Shown here: in pieces, positions 1-9,338 of the stretch | How positions within the stretch are numbered: the first letter of the stretch is position 1 | How the letters are laid out: every line of letters starts with the position of its first letter | From: Flavobacteriales bacterium | GTDB taxonomy: Bacteria; Bacteroidota; Bacteroidia; Flavobacteriales_F; PHOS-HE28 | Assembly (NCBI GenBank): GCA_016717305.1 | Contig: JADKFY010000003.1 | Coordinates: 248,001 to 312,000 of the forward strand | Direction: 5' to 3' | DNA length: 64,000 nt | The notes under the pieces: generated by a model | Told to the model about the DNA's origin: nothing | Seen by the model: only the letters and a program-made list of their open reading frames with translations | Database searches by the model: none | Made by a program: the position numbers and the translations under genes

Positions 1-873
1 ACGCATCTGGTTTGCATGATGATGACAAGCGCTGATGGATGCACAAGTATTGCCTGCGATAGCTTGATCGTGGATAGCAACGGCGTGATCAACGGAGGTA
101 CCGGGGCGTATGATTGCTTGCAGATCTTGAACGGTCCGAACGTTCCCGGCACACCGTGTACCTTGTTCGGAGCGAACGAATTTGGTACATGGAGCGCGGC
201 GTGCATGTGCATGCCCGATTCATCGAACACCACGTGCGAAGCCGGCTTCTTCGCGATGCAGGCCTACCAATGGGTGGACAGCGCGGCCAACCCCAATGGT
301 GGTGGTGGCGAACCGGTCCCGAATGAATTATGGATCTGGAACCTGAGCAGTGGTGGCGCCGGTAATTTCCAATACACCTGGGACTTCGGCGATGGCACCA
401 CTTCAACCGACCCGTTCCCTACGCATACGTACGCCAGCGGCAGCGCCTACTTGCTCTGCCTAACGATCGCCGATGGGGCCGGTTGCACCGACACGTATTG
501 CGACTCGATCTCGGTGGATGGCGATGGCCTGCTCAATGGTTTATTGGCGCCCGGCAACCGGAACACATTCACAGTGAATGTGATGAACGCGTTGAGCACC
601 GGCGTGCAAGAAACGCCCGCCCACGCTGACCTGAGCACTTGGCCGAACCCGGTGTCGAACAATCTGATGCTCTCGCTCCAAAGTGCAAAGAGCGGTCGTT
701 TGGAAGTAAGCATTTTGGACCTGAACGGTCGTGTGGTCCTTTCCACATCCGATCCAATAAGCGCTGGCAAGAACCAACTGGTTGTTCCTGTGAACGAACT
801 GGTGAGCGGTGTTTACGTCGTTCGGATCGGCGATGGAACAAACTCCGTTAGCCGTCGTTTCGTGAAGCAGTAG
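1..873 (+). CDS. T9SS cargo protein with PKD domain, 5' end cut by window
   Basis: The reading frame is open from base 1, so the N-terminus lies outside the window; the first in-frame ATG at 16 is probably not the real start. The visible part has a cysteine-rich segment, then a PKD-like fold marked by WDFGDGTTSTDPFPTHTYA, then a C-terminal T9SS type A sorting domain (WPNPVSNNL, LDLNGRVV, GVYVVRI, ending RRFVKQ). Such domains send proteins through the type IX machinery to the cell surface or medium; this is family knowledge. The next gene is a close paralogue in the same order of segments. A strong hairpin follows the stop. The binding or enzymatic role is unknown; a surface adhesin-like or structural protein is the safest reading. 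Confidence 0.85.
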   Translation, partial: THLVCMMMTSADGCTSIACDSLIVDSNGVINGGTGAYDCLQILNGPNVPGTPCTLFGANEFGTWSAACMCMPDSSNTTCEAGFFAMQAYQWVDSAANPNGGGGEPVPNELWIWNLSSGGAGNFQYTWDFGDGTTSTDPFPTHTYASGSAYLLCLTIADGAGCTDTYCDSISVDGDGLLNGLLAPGNRNTFTVNVMNALSTGVQETPAHADLSTWPNPVSNNLMLSLQSAKSGRLEVSILDLNGRVVLSTSDPISAGKNQLVVPVNELVSGVYVVRIGDGTNSVSRRFVKQ

Positions 874-893
874 GCTCCTTGACCGCAATTCCG

Positions 894-926
894 AAAGGCC
901 GTCCTACCTTGGTAGGGCGGCCTTTC
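894..926 (+). terminator. Strong hairpin after first cargo gene
   Basis: A 15-bp inverted repeat (AAAGGCCGTCCTACC at 894-908, GGTAGGGCGGCCTTT at 911-925) has a single G-T wobble and a very short loop. It begins 21 bases after the stop codon. The 3' arm ends in TTT but no long T-run follows, so it is terminator-like rather than a textbook intrinsic terminator. Confidence 0.7.
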
Positions 927-1028
927 TCAACTTATCCGGCATCCTTCGGAACGTATATTTCGTCATGCTCACCCAACCATTGCCAAGAGATCTGCGTGTA
1001 TGAAGTTGAAACCTGAAAATCGAACCCC

Positions 1029-3717
1029 ATGAGAACCCTGATTCGCTCCCTCGCCCTATACATTGCCATTTTCCTCGGAATGGCTGCCACTGCGCAGAAC
1101 GCGGTCACAGTGACCGGCACGGTTTCCCTTGCATCGGCCTGTCCTATCCGGTTCGTTTCACCACCAACACGGCACCTGCCATCGACACCACGATCTACAC
1201 CGGAGCGAATTGTGCTTACAGCTTCACTTTCTTCCCGGTCGAGACATCAGGCACCTTTGGCGTAGAGACGAGTTGCGACGGCGGCGTGACGTGGAACGCC
1301 GTGACAGGTTCGTGGAACATGCCTTTTGAGACAATTATCCTCGATCTATCCTGCAATGGGGCATCGGGCCCAATGAATGATGAATGCTTCAACGGGACAT
1401 TGATCACAGCGGACAGTTCGTGCGTGTCTGTTTCTGGAAACTTGGCCAACGCGACCGAAACGCTGCCTCCGATCAATTGTGCTGGATTCATGTCATCGCT
1501 CGCGAATGACGTATGGTACCGTTTCTACGCGACGGGAATTACCTCAGTGGTCCAGGTGACCGGCGATGCTGACTTGGACGTGGTTCTCGAAGTCTTTATG
1601 GGAAGTTGCACTGCTTTAGGCTCCCTCAGTTGCTCGGACAACACTTTTGATGGAGGTCTAGAAGAGGTCACGTTCACGACCATTCCTGGCCAAGAATACT
1701 TCTACCGCATCTATGAGTTCACGCCCGGTGAACCGGCCAGTTCGCTCACGTTCACAACCTGCGTTATCGGTAGCAACAGTAATTTGGACTGTGAAGATGT
1801 GCTTGGGGGAACCGCATTGCCAGGTACATCATGCGACGATGGCGATCCGAACACTCTAAATGACAAGTGGACTCCGTGGTGTGCGTGCACTGGCTCGCCC
1901 GATGGAGCGTGTCTTACCTACGGATTGGAATCGCAGTACATGGAGAACGGCGTTCCGGTCCCATGGCAAGTGGTTCTGTCCGCTTGGAGCACAGGTGTAG
2001 AACCCATGACCTACTCTTGGTTCGTGGAAGATACTTCCTACGTGGCCGGATCAGAGATCATTCACACCTTCGAACTGCCGGGTATATATGCATGGGGTGC
2101 AACGATCCGGATGCGAACGGTTGTTCGACCTGGACAGGGAACGCTGATATGAGGATCGGTTGCGACGGCTTGATCGGTGGTTCAGGGTTGATCGGCACCC
2201 CCTGCGATGATGGCAACCCGGCCACTACCAACGACACGTGGGCAGCTGACTGCAACTGTGTTGGAACGAGCTGTGAACCTCCAGTCCTAACGTCACCTTC
2301 AGGTTTTCTGACGATCTGCTCCAACGACAGCCTCATCTTGCAGGCGAGCACGACGGGCACCGCACCCTTTGCCTATAGCTGGACCGGACCAGGAAACTTC
2401 ATCCCGAACGACACTGTACCAAACGTGTACCTCCACGATTTCGCATCCGGAACATACCATGTAACGGTTACAAATGCCTGCGGTACTGCAGATGCCGAAG
2501 TCCAGGTCGCGGTGACCCCTGCCCCGGATGCCGGCATTTCCGCAGGAGTTTCCATTTGCGACATTACTGTACCAACAGACCTGTTCCTCGTCTTGGAGGG
2601 AAACCCTCAAACAGGAGGATCATGGTCTTATTCCGGCCAACCGCATAGTAGTGTCTTTAACCCGGCTATCGACAGCTTGGGTGCGTACCAGTACACAATA
2701 TTGGGTACTGCTCCGTGTAGCTATAGTGCGGCCACCGTGTTTATTTCACCAATACCTACATGGTTCGGCGATGCGGACGGCGACGGTTTGGGTGACCTGG
2801 ACGTATCCTTGGTGTCCTGCATACAACCCGTTGGTTACGTGAACAACGATGCCGACTTTTGCCCATCGATCTACGGCACCATCGGATCAATTTGCGATGA
2901 TGGCAACCCGCTCACCACCAATGACTTTATCGATGCCACTTGCGTATGCGCAGGGATCGACTCGTCAAATGTTGACTGCCTCAATATCCCGAACGGTCCT
3001 AACGTAACGGGCACCGCATGCATCCTTCCCAACAACGAGATCGGAACATGGGACGTCACTTGCACGTGCATCCCGGACACTACCACCACTGTCTGTAACG
3101 CCGGATTCTGGGTGCTCCAAGCATACGATAGCACGGCAGCTGGTGGAGTTGAACCGATCCCGAACGAGGTATGGATCTGGAACCTCAGCACTGGAACCAG
3201 TCCTTACCAGTTCTTCTGGAACTTTGGCGATGGCACTTCGTCCACAGACCCCTTCCCAACACACTTCTACGCAAGTGGTGGCCCCTACACGTTATGCCTT
3301 ACCATGAGTGATGCATTCAACTGCACTGCTACCTATTGCGATAGCGTTTCCGTGGATGCGAACGGGATCTACAACGGTTTTGCCGGTGAACCGAACAACA
3401 ACCGATCCGGTTTCACGATCAATGTGTTGCAACAACAGCCCACCGCGATCAATGAGCATGAGAACTGGAATGCGCTTGAACTGTGGCCGAACCCGGTAAG
3501 TGAAGAGATCAATCTTTCACTGATCGGTTCGCGGAGCAACCGATTGCAACTAAGTGTAATAGATCTGAATGGTCGTGTGGTAAAGAGCAGCAGCAATGCG
3601 ATCGCGAAAGGCAACAATCGTTATAGCCTGCCAGTGAATGACTTGGAAAGCGGCATGTATTTGTTGCGGATCAGTAATGATAACAACGAAATAAGCCGCC
3701 GTTTCGTGAAGAACTAG
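1029..3717 (+). pseudogene. T9SS cargo protein with PKD domain, disrupted by two frameshifts
   Basis: Three reading frames must be joined to give one protein of about 896 residues. Frame 1 starts at 1029 with a signal peptide (MRTLIRSLALYIAIFLGMAATAQ) written here only as a positional guide: residues 1-20 are hydrophobic and end at TAQ. At 1123-1130 (TTTCCCTT) the frame must slip by one base to continue as IGLSYPVRFTTNT. At 2094-2097 (GGGG) it slips again, giving AWG then CNDPDANGC. Both sites are homopolymers and both are fixed by one extra base, so assembly or sequencing error is as likely as true decay. The product contains three CDDGxPxTxND motifs, Ig/PKD-like segments including WNFGDGTSSTDPFPTHFYA, and a T9SS type A sorting domain ending RRFVKN. 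Its last 270 residues closely match the preceding gene, so this is a tandem duplication. Confidence 0.75.
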
Positions 3718-3735
3718 ATCGATCCGATGTACCTT

Positions 3736-3769
3736 CCGAAGGGCCTTCGCACAAGCGAAGGCCCTTCGG
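3736..3769 (+). terminator. Perfect 15-bp hairpin between cargo gene and sigma factor
   Basis: The arms CCGAAGGGCCTTCGC (3736-3750) and GCGAAGGCCCTTCGG (3755-3769) are perfectly complementary around an ACAA loop. No T-run follows. It starts 18 bases after the cargo stop and ends 10 bases before the sigma-factor ATG, so it may terminate the upstream transcript, shape translation of the sigma gene, or both. Confidence 0.6.
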
Positions 3770-3779
3770 CACATCGCAA

Positions 3780-4343
3780 ATGGTGAGTGAAGCCCTCATA
3801 GCCCGCTGCCGAAAGGAGGAGCCTAAGGCACAGTACGAACTGTACCGGCTGCTGCATGGGCTTATGATGTCGGTCTGTACGCGTTACGAGCGGAATGAAC
3901 AGGATGCCGTGGCGGGCATGAACCAAGGCTTTCTAAAGGTCTTGACCAACTTGGACAAGCGCCGTCCAGAAGTACCCTTCGAGTTGTGGGTACGGCGCAT
4001 CATGATCAACACGATGATCGACACCTACCGATCGAGCAAGGAACGAAAAGCACAAGAGACCATGGAAACTTCCATTGATGAAAGTCCAGCGGTGGAGGTG
4101 AACGAATATCTACGCCAAATGGAATCCGAGGCGTTCGCTCAGTTGCTGGACCGCGTGCCGGACATGTCACGGAAGGTCTTCAACTTGTTCATTGTCGATG
4201 GCTATTCGCATGCCGAGATCGGAGAGCTATTGGGGATCAGTGCTGGCACATCCAAGTGGCATGTGTCGCATGCCCGACAGGTACTACAACGTTGCATAGC
4301 ACAACTCGCGGGAAAGTGCGTCGCAAAAACCGCATACCAATGA
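3780..4343 (+). CDS. ECF-type RNA polymerase sigma factor
   Basis: A 187-residue sigma-70 family protein of the extracytoplasmic-function type. Region 2 lies at about residues 20-88 (FELWVRRIMINTMIDTYR). Region 4 lies at about 112-170, with a clear helix-turn-helix (GYSHAEIGELLGISAGTSKW). Regions 1 and 3 are absent, as usual for this class. The stop overlaps the start of the next gene (ATGA at 4340), so the two are translationally coupled, and the partner has an anti-sigma-like topology. It would direct polymerase to a small regulon under control of that membrane partner; this is inference from gene order. The ATG at 3780 sits just past a 15-bp hairpin with no clear Shine-Dalgarno sequence. 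Confidence 0.93.
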   Translation: MVSEALIARCRKEEPKAQYELYRLLHGLMMSVCTRYERNEQDAVAGMNQGFLKVLTNLDKRRPEVPFELWVRRIMINTMIDTYRSSKERKAQETMETSIDESPAVEVNEYLRQMESEAFAQLLDRVPDMSRKVFNLFIVDGYSHAEIGELLGISAGTSKWHVSHARQVLQRCIAQLAGKCVAKTAYQ

Positions 4344-6190
4344 AACACGAGAACGAATTCGACGAGTTGGCGCGCCAGAAATTAGAAGGGCGTAGCATTG
4401 CTTTCGAGGAGAGCGACTGGACCGCGATGCAAGGTTTGCTGAAAGCCGAAAAGAGCGATCGGGGCGGTGTGTTGGGTCGGCTTGCGAAATGGCTGGGTGG
4501 TGCGGCTTTGCTGACGATCCTTGGCATAGGTATTTGGAAGTACATCGATCACAGCACGGAGGAAAAAGGAAGAACCACGGTTGCAACAACCGTTGTCGAA
4601 AACACGAACTCAACAGAAGTACCATCAACACCTCTGAACGGAACTACTGAGCGATCGGAACAAGAACTTCATGGATCGAACACAACCTCAATCCAACAGG
4701 AAGTAGATCGAACAGCTGCGATCTCGACCGGATCGCAAGGACCTTCAGGAGAAACACCCTGGAAAACCGAAAAACCTGAAGTGTTGGCGAACGTTGCGAG
4801 CAACAACGAGCGCACGAACAAAGCCCGTCAGGATCTCAACACGCAAGGATCGACATCCACTGCGGTCAGGAAGAAAACCCCTTCAACGAACGACCGATCT
4901 ACAACTGTTGTCCCGACTTCCGTAAAAGCTGATGTGATCGAACCAGCCATTCCTATTCAGGATGAAGGAAACAGCCTGGACACAGGTGTATCCAATGAAG
5001 GAACGACCATCGCCGATGTGATCATGGACCCAAGCGAAACTCCTGTTGTGTCCATGGGTAATGAAGATGGACCGGCCCAAAAGACAGATGGAACTACTGT
5101 TGCAAATGATGATCCAGGCGAAGAAACGCCTTCACCGGACGGAATTGGAACGACGGCAACTACCATAGCGGATCCACCTGCATCGAAGGACAGCGAGCCG
5201 TCTGAAGCAAATTCGAATACACCGACAACACCGGATGGAATTGCCATGGCCACGACCACGCCCCCGTTCAAGAATAGCGAACGCCCCGCCGATCCGGACA
5301 GCAGTGCTATGACACCTAAAAGCAAAACGTCTTCCGAAGAACAGGAAGGGCAAATACAACCGTCGGTGAATGACACGAACGTTGTAGCACCAGAACCGCC
5401 ACCAATCGCACCGTTGATCACACCCCGTTCACCTTGGCAACTGAGCGTTTTTGGCGGGGCCGTGAACACCAACACGCGCTATTCCGGTGCGAACAGCGAA
5501 GAGTGGAATACTGATATCCAGAAGCAATGGACGGCGAATGCAGGTGTGGAATTGGTACACATGGGAAAGAATATTGGCATCGGCACCGGGCTGCATTACA
5601 GCACCTATAGCGAGCAGATCGAGATCTCCGAGAAGAACCGGAACACATTGGCCATTCGGAATTTCTGGTACCTCTCCCCGATCGATACCACCATCTTGTT
5701 AATCACGGATACGATCCAGCAAGGCGGACAGACGGTCTACGTAGGTCAATCCGTTCAGACCACCATAAATGTATTGGCGCAAGGCACGGATAGCACCAAT
5801 ACCACGACACGGCTCCGCGATGCGCGAAGCACGCGGAACAAGGTGAGCTACGTGGAGATACCGCTGTTACTCGATGCCCACTTGGTGCAAGGCCGATGGA
5901 GCATAGGATTACGGGGCGGTCCAACAGTAGGCTTGCTTACAGGTCGGAAGGGATCTTTGCCCAACAGCAATGGTGAAGGCTACACCACGTTGAACGACCA
6001 GCCGTTCCGCGAGGTGGTGTTCGGTTGGACTGCCCGAGCCTACGTGCGATATCGCTTCAACGCGGCGTGGTCCATTGGTTTGGAACCCATGATGCGTGGC
6101 CAATTGTTCAACACGTTGGGGTCCGGCGATCTATCACGGAAGGCAACAGGGTATGGCGGCGTGCTCAGTTTGAGCTACTTGTTACGGTAA
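4340..6190 (+). CDS. Envelope-spanning protein: cytoplasmic head, one TM, long linker, beta-barrel
   Basis: A 617-residue protein translated from the ATGA overlap with the sigma gene; an in-frame start further upstream at 4256 lies inside the sigma gene and is rejected. Residues 1-48 are charged and cytoplasmic-like (FDELARQKLEGRSIAFEESD). One transmembrane helix lies at about 49-68 (WLGGAALLTILGIGIWKYI). Residues about 70-363 are low-complexity, rich in Thr, Ser, Pro, Glu and Asn. From residue 364 (SPWQLSVFGGAVNTNTRYSG) to the end the sequence has the alternating pattern of an outer-membrane beta-barrel. Sigma plus barrel pairs are common in Bacteroidota. I infer that the N-terminus binds the sigma factor and the barrel senses or anchors at the outer membrane; this has not been shown by anything in the sequence. 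Confidence 0.8.
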   Translation: MKHENEFDELARQKLEGRSIAFEESDWTAMQGLLKAEKSDRGGVLGRLAKWLGGAALLTILGIGIWKYIDHSTEEKGRTTVATTVVENTNSTEVPSTPLNGTTERSEQELHGSNTTSIQQEVDRTAAISTGSQGPSGETPWKTEKPEVLANVASNNERTNKARQDLNTQGSTSTAVRKKTPSTNDRSTTVVPTSVKADVIEPAIPIQDEGNSLDTGVSNEGTTIADVIMDPSETPVVSMGNEDGPAQKTDGTTVANDDPGEETPSPDGIGTTATTIADPPASKDSEPSEANSNTPTTPDGIAMATTTPPFKNSERPADPDSSAMTPKSKTSSEEQEGQIQPSVNDTNVVAPEPPPIAPLITPRSPWQLSVFGGAVNTNTRYSGANSEEWNTDIQKQWTANAGVELVHMGKNIGIGTGLHYSTYSEQIEISEKNRNTLAIRNFWYLSPIDTTILLITDTIQQGGQTVYVGQSVQTTINVLAQGTDSTNTTTRLRDARSTRNKVSYVEIPLLLDAHLVQGRWSIGLRGGPTVGLLTGRKGSLPNSNGEGYTTLNDQPFREVVFGWTARAYVRYRFNAAWSIGLEPMMRGQLFNTLGSGDLSRKATGYGGVLSLSYLLR

Positions 6191-6270
6191 GGTGTATTTC
6201 CGCATTGTTGATCTAGAGGAGATCTCGCGCACTGCATTCTTCAATTCCGATCACCGAACTTGCACCCGGA

Positions 6271-6855
6271 ATGCGGAATGGACTTCTCGCGGCCATGTGC
6301 CTGACCTTTGCGTGTACTTCACCCATGAACAACTTGGAAAACCTGCAACCTATTGTGCGCGAAGGCGTTCTCCGTGCTGTTATTGAGATCCCCGCCGGTA
6401 GTGTGGACAAGCGGCAATACGACCCTGCTACGAACACCTTCCCCATCGATCTGCGGAACGGTGTGCCGCGCCGTATCACCTTCCTGCCGTACCCGGCCAA
6501 CTACGGTTTCATACCGGGCACTAAAATGGACAAGGACCGAGGCGGCGATGGTGATGCTGTCGACATATTCGTGCTTTGTGGTGCTTTGCCCAGTGGTACG
6601 GTGCTGGAAGTGGAACCCATCGGCATAATTGAACTGCTCGATGCAGGCGAACGCGACGACAAACTGATCGCATTGCCCATTGACCCCGCTTTGCGCACGG
6701 TGGATGCCGACGACATCACTGAACTACCCCAAGCTGCGCAGGACATTCTGGTGACGTGGCTATTGAACTACGATCCAGTAGACGGTGCCGAACTCGTTGC
6801 GGTGAAAGGAAAGGCAGCAGCCCTCGCCACTGTTGACCGCTGGACGGTCCGTTGA
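6271..6855 (+). CDS. Inorganic pyrophosphatase with lipoprotein-like signal
   Basis: A 194-residue family I soluble pyrophosphatase, which hydrolyses diphosphate to two phosphates. The catalytic metal-binding stretch is DGDAVDIF at residues 93-100, with aspartates 93, 95 and 98 matching the DGDPxD signature except that proline is alanine. FLPYPANYGFIPGT at 71-84 is the usual substrate-side strand. The unusual part is the N-terminus: residues 1-15 (MRNGLLAAMCLTFAC) resemble a short lipoprotein signal ending at Cys15, followed by a 15-residue spacer. If this start is right the enzyme would sit in the periplasm or on a membrane; an internal start at Met19 would give a cytoplasmic form. The stop abuts the stop of convergent pheT. 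Confidence 0.88.
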   Translation: MRNGLLAAMCLTFACTSPMNNLENLQPIVREGVLRAVIEIPAGSVDKRQYDPATNTFPIDLRNGVPRRITFLPYPANYGFIPGTKMDKDRGGDGDAVDIFVLCGALPSGTVLEVEPIGIIELLDAGERDDKLIALPIDPALRTVDADDITELPQAAQDILVTWLLNYDPVDGAELVAVKGKAAALATVDRWTVR

Positions 6856-9279
6856 TCAGGAGCGCACCTTTGCACCAGCGATAAGCAAGGCCTCGCGAAT
6901 GCGTCCCATGGCCTTTTCCACTACATCATCGGTAAGCGTCTTGTCCGTGTCTTGCAGCAGAAGGCTTATGGCATAGCTCTTCTTTCCACTGGGCAGTTTA
7001 TCTCCTTCGTAAACATCGAAGAGGTCCACATCGCGGAGCAGTTTTCGTTCCGCTTTGAATGCGGTTTGCCGCAGCTCTTCGAACTTCACCTCGGCATTCA
7101 GCAGCAAGCTCAGATCCCGACGCACCGTCGGGAATTTGGAGAGTACGCTGAAGCTGATCCGCTGCTTCCTGCATAGCTCCAGCAGCACGGTTGTGTACAG
7201 TTCCGTGTAGAAGACCGGTTGTGACACGTCATGCAATTTGCCTTGTGCTTTGGTCACTTCACCCAATACGCCGGCAGCGCGCCCGTTCAGTTGCAGTGTG
7301 AAGGCATTCGTGTACAAGGGATGGTCCATTGAGGTCCAACCCGCTAACGCATTGATCCCCATTCGCTCCAACAACGCTTCCACTTCTTCTTTCGCATCGG
7401 CCAATTCAACCTTGCGATCAGCACTACGCCAACGTTCGCGCCAACGCCGACCGGTAATGGAAAGTGCGAGTGTATCTGTTTCCGCCGCGCCCTTCTTACC
7501 TGTGGAATAGATCCGGCCTTGTTCGAAAAAGCGTAGGTCACGTTGCTGTCGATTGATGTTATGGGCCATGGCCTGCAACGCGCCGGACAGCAGTGTGGGG
7601 CGCAACACATCCAGTTCAGCGCTCAAGGGATTCGCAAGGCGCACCAATTCAGTGGCACCGCCTTTTTCTGCACGCTCGCCATTGGTCAAGGAAGGGGTCA
7701 TGATCTCCCGGAAGCCTCGCGCTGCCAAGTGTTCGCTGCAACGCTGGGACATGCTTTCGAGCGTAAGTGCTTCGCTGAGCACCGGTGGGCACATCAATCG
7801 TTCCGGCAATGGCACTTGATCGAAACCATGGATCCGTAACACTTCCTCGATCACATCCGCCGGTCGAAGTACATCTGCACGGTATCCTGGTGCGTTTAAC
7901 AGAACACCTTCTGGATCACGCCTGACAACCTCGATATCGAGCAACTCCAATACTTCAAGGATCCTATCATGCGGGATCCTGATCCCGGTGAGTGCATCAC
8001 ACGCAGCAAAACGCAGGTCGATCATGTGATCGATCTTGGGTCGTGCATCCAGATCGACCACCTCGCTAACTACGCGTGCCCCGGCCACTTCCTTCAACAA
8101 AAGCGCAGCCCGCTTAAGTGCATATACAGTGCGGTCCGGATCAACACCCCGTTCACAACGGAACGATGCATCGGTACTCAGGCCATGGCGCCGTGCGGCA
8201 CGCCGAATGGTAGTTGGGTCGAAGTACGCGCTCTCCAAAAAGACACGCTGCGTATTATCCGAAACACCGCTTGCAGTGCCGCCATATACCCCAGCTATGC
8301 AGATTGGGACTTCGGCATCTGCGATCACAAGGTCCTGCTCGTTCAGTCGGCGGTCCGTCCCATCCAATGTAATGAACGGTTCATTCGATCTCGCCTTGCG
8401 GACCACAATGGACCCACCTTTCAATTTATCCGCATCGAAGGCATGCAACGGTTGACCCAATTCATGCTGCACGAAGTTGGTCACATCCACCACATTGCTG
8501 ATCGGCTTAAGGCCAATGGTGATCAGAGCTTCCTGCAACCACGACGGTGAAGGACCCACCTTGACATTTGCCAGCGTAACTCCGGCATAACGCGGGCAAG
8601 CAAAGGGATCCGCCACTTCAACTTTCACGGCAACGCCATCACCGTCCTTTGCGAATTCTTCAACGGAGGGCCACTTCAACTCCATGGCTCCACCCGTCCG
8701 ATAACGAATGGCAGCAACCAGATCCCGAGCAACACCAATGTGTCCCATGGCATCGTTGCGGTTCGGTGTAAGGCCGATCTCCAGGATATGGTCGCCCTTC
8801 AGACCCAAGAAGTTCGATGCTGTTGTCCCGATCGTTGCATCCGCATCCAACACCATGATGCCATCATGGCTTAGACCAAGACCGAGTTCATCTTCTGCAC
8901 AGATCATACCCATGCTCTCCACTCCGCGGATCTTGCTTTTCTTGATCACCACCGACCCACCGTCGGTCATGTGGAGTGTGGTGCCCACGGTGGCCACCAT
9001 CACCTTTTGGCCTGCATCTACGTTCGGTGCACCACACACGATCTGCACGGGATCACCATCACCAAGGTCAACCTTGCAAATGCTCAATCGGTCGGCATCC
9101 GGGTGTTTCGCGCACTCCAGGACATGCCCTACCACCACCCCTGTCAGCATACCCTTGATCGGCTCGAAGACCTCCGTGCTTTCAACCTCCAGCCCAGTAC
9201 TGGTAAGTATTTCCGCCGCTTGTTGGGGAGTTAGTTCCGTGTCGATGTACTTCTTCAGCCAGTTCCAGGAGATGCGCAT
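6856..9279 (-). CDS. pheT: Phenylalanine--tRNA ligase beta subunit
   Basis: An 807-residue protein that, with the alpha subunit (not in this window), charges tRNA-Phe. The start is ATG at 9279 (MRISWNWLKKYID), the conserved beginning of the family; a longer frame to 9321 adds nothing conserved. The order of domains is normal: N-terminal tRNA-binding domain with VVGHVLECAKHPDADRLSIC at about 50-70, the B3/B4 editing domain around 200-400 (CERGVDPDRT), the B5 domain, the catalytic-like core (FFEQGRIY), and the C-terminal anticodon-binding FDX-ACB domain (SKFPTVRRDLSLLL, near 715). Length is normal. It converges with the pyrophosphatase gene. Confidence 0.98.
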   Translation of the reverse strand: MRISWNWLKKYIDTELTPQQAAEILTSTGLEVESTEVFEPIKGMLTGVVVGHVLECAKHPDADRLSICKVDLGDGDPVQIVCGAPNVDAGQKVMVATVGTTLHMTDGGSVVIKKSKIRGVESMGMICAEDELGLGLSHDGIMVLDADATIGTTASNFLGLKGDHILEIGLTPNRNDAMGHIGVARDLVAAIRYRTGGAMELKWPSVEEFAKDGDGVAVKVEVADPFACPRYAGVTLANVKVGPSPSWLQEALITIGLKPISNVVDVTNFVQHELGQPLHAFDADKLKGGSIVVRKARSNEPFITLDGTDRRLNEQDLVIADAEVPICIAGVYGGTASGVSDNTQRVFLESAYFDPTTIRRAARRHGLSTDASFRCERGVDPDRTVYALKRAALLLKEVAGARVVSEVVDLDARPKIDHMIDLRFAACDALTGIRIPHDRILEVLELLDIEVVRRDPEGVLLNAPGYRADVLRPADVIEEVLRIHGFDQVPLPERLMCPPVLSEALTLESMSQRCSEHLAARGFREIMTPSLTNGERAEKGGATELVRLANPLSAELDVLRPTLLSGALQAMAHNINRQQRDLRFFEQGRIYSTGKKGAAETDTLALSITGRRWRERWRSADRKVELADAKEEVEALLERMGINALAGWTSMDHPLYTNAFTLQLNGRAAGVLGEVTKAQGKLHDVSQPVFYTELYTTVLLELCRKQRISFSVLSKFPTVRRDLSLLLNAEVKFEELRQTAFKAERKLLRDVDLFDVYEGDKLPSGKKSYAISLLLQDTDKTLTDDVVEKAMGRIREALLIAGAKVRS

Positions 9280-9338
9280 TGGGGTCTTTTCCGTTGGGGT
9301 CGCAAAGGAACGGCGATCCACTGGGATCAGGAAGGCGG

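Noticed and set aside
4256..4339. Upstream start for the envelope-spanning protein
   Set aside because: It would read 84 bases inside the sigma gene; the ATGA overlap at 4340 gives the conserved N-terminus.
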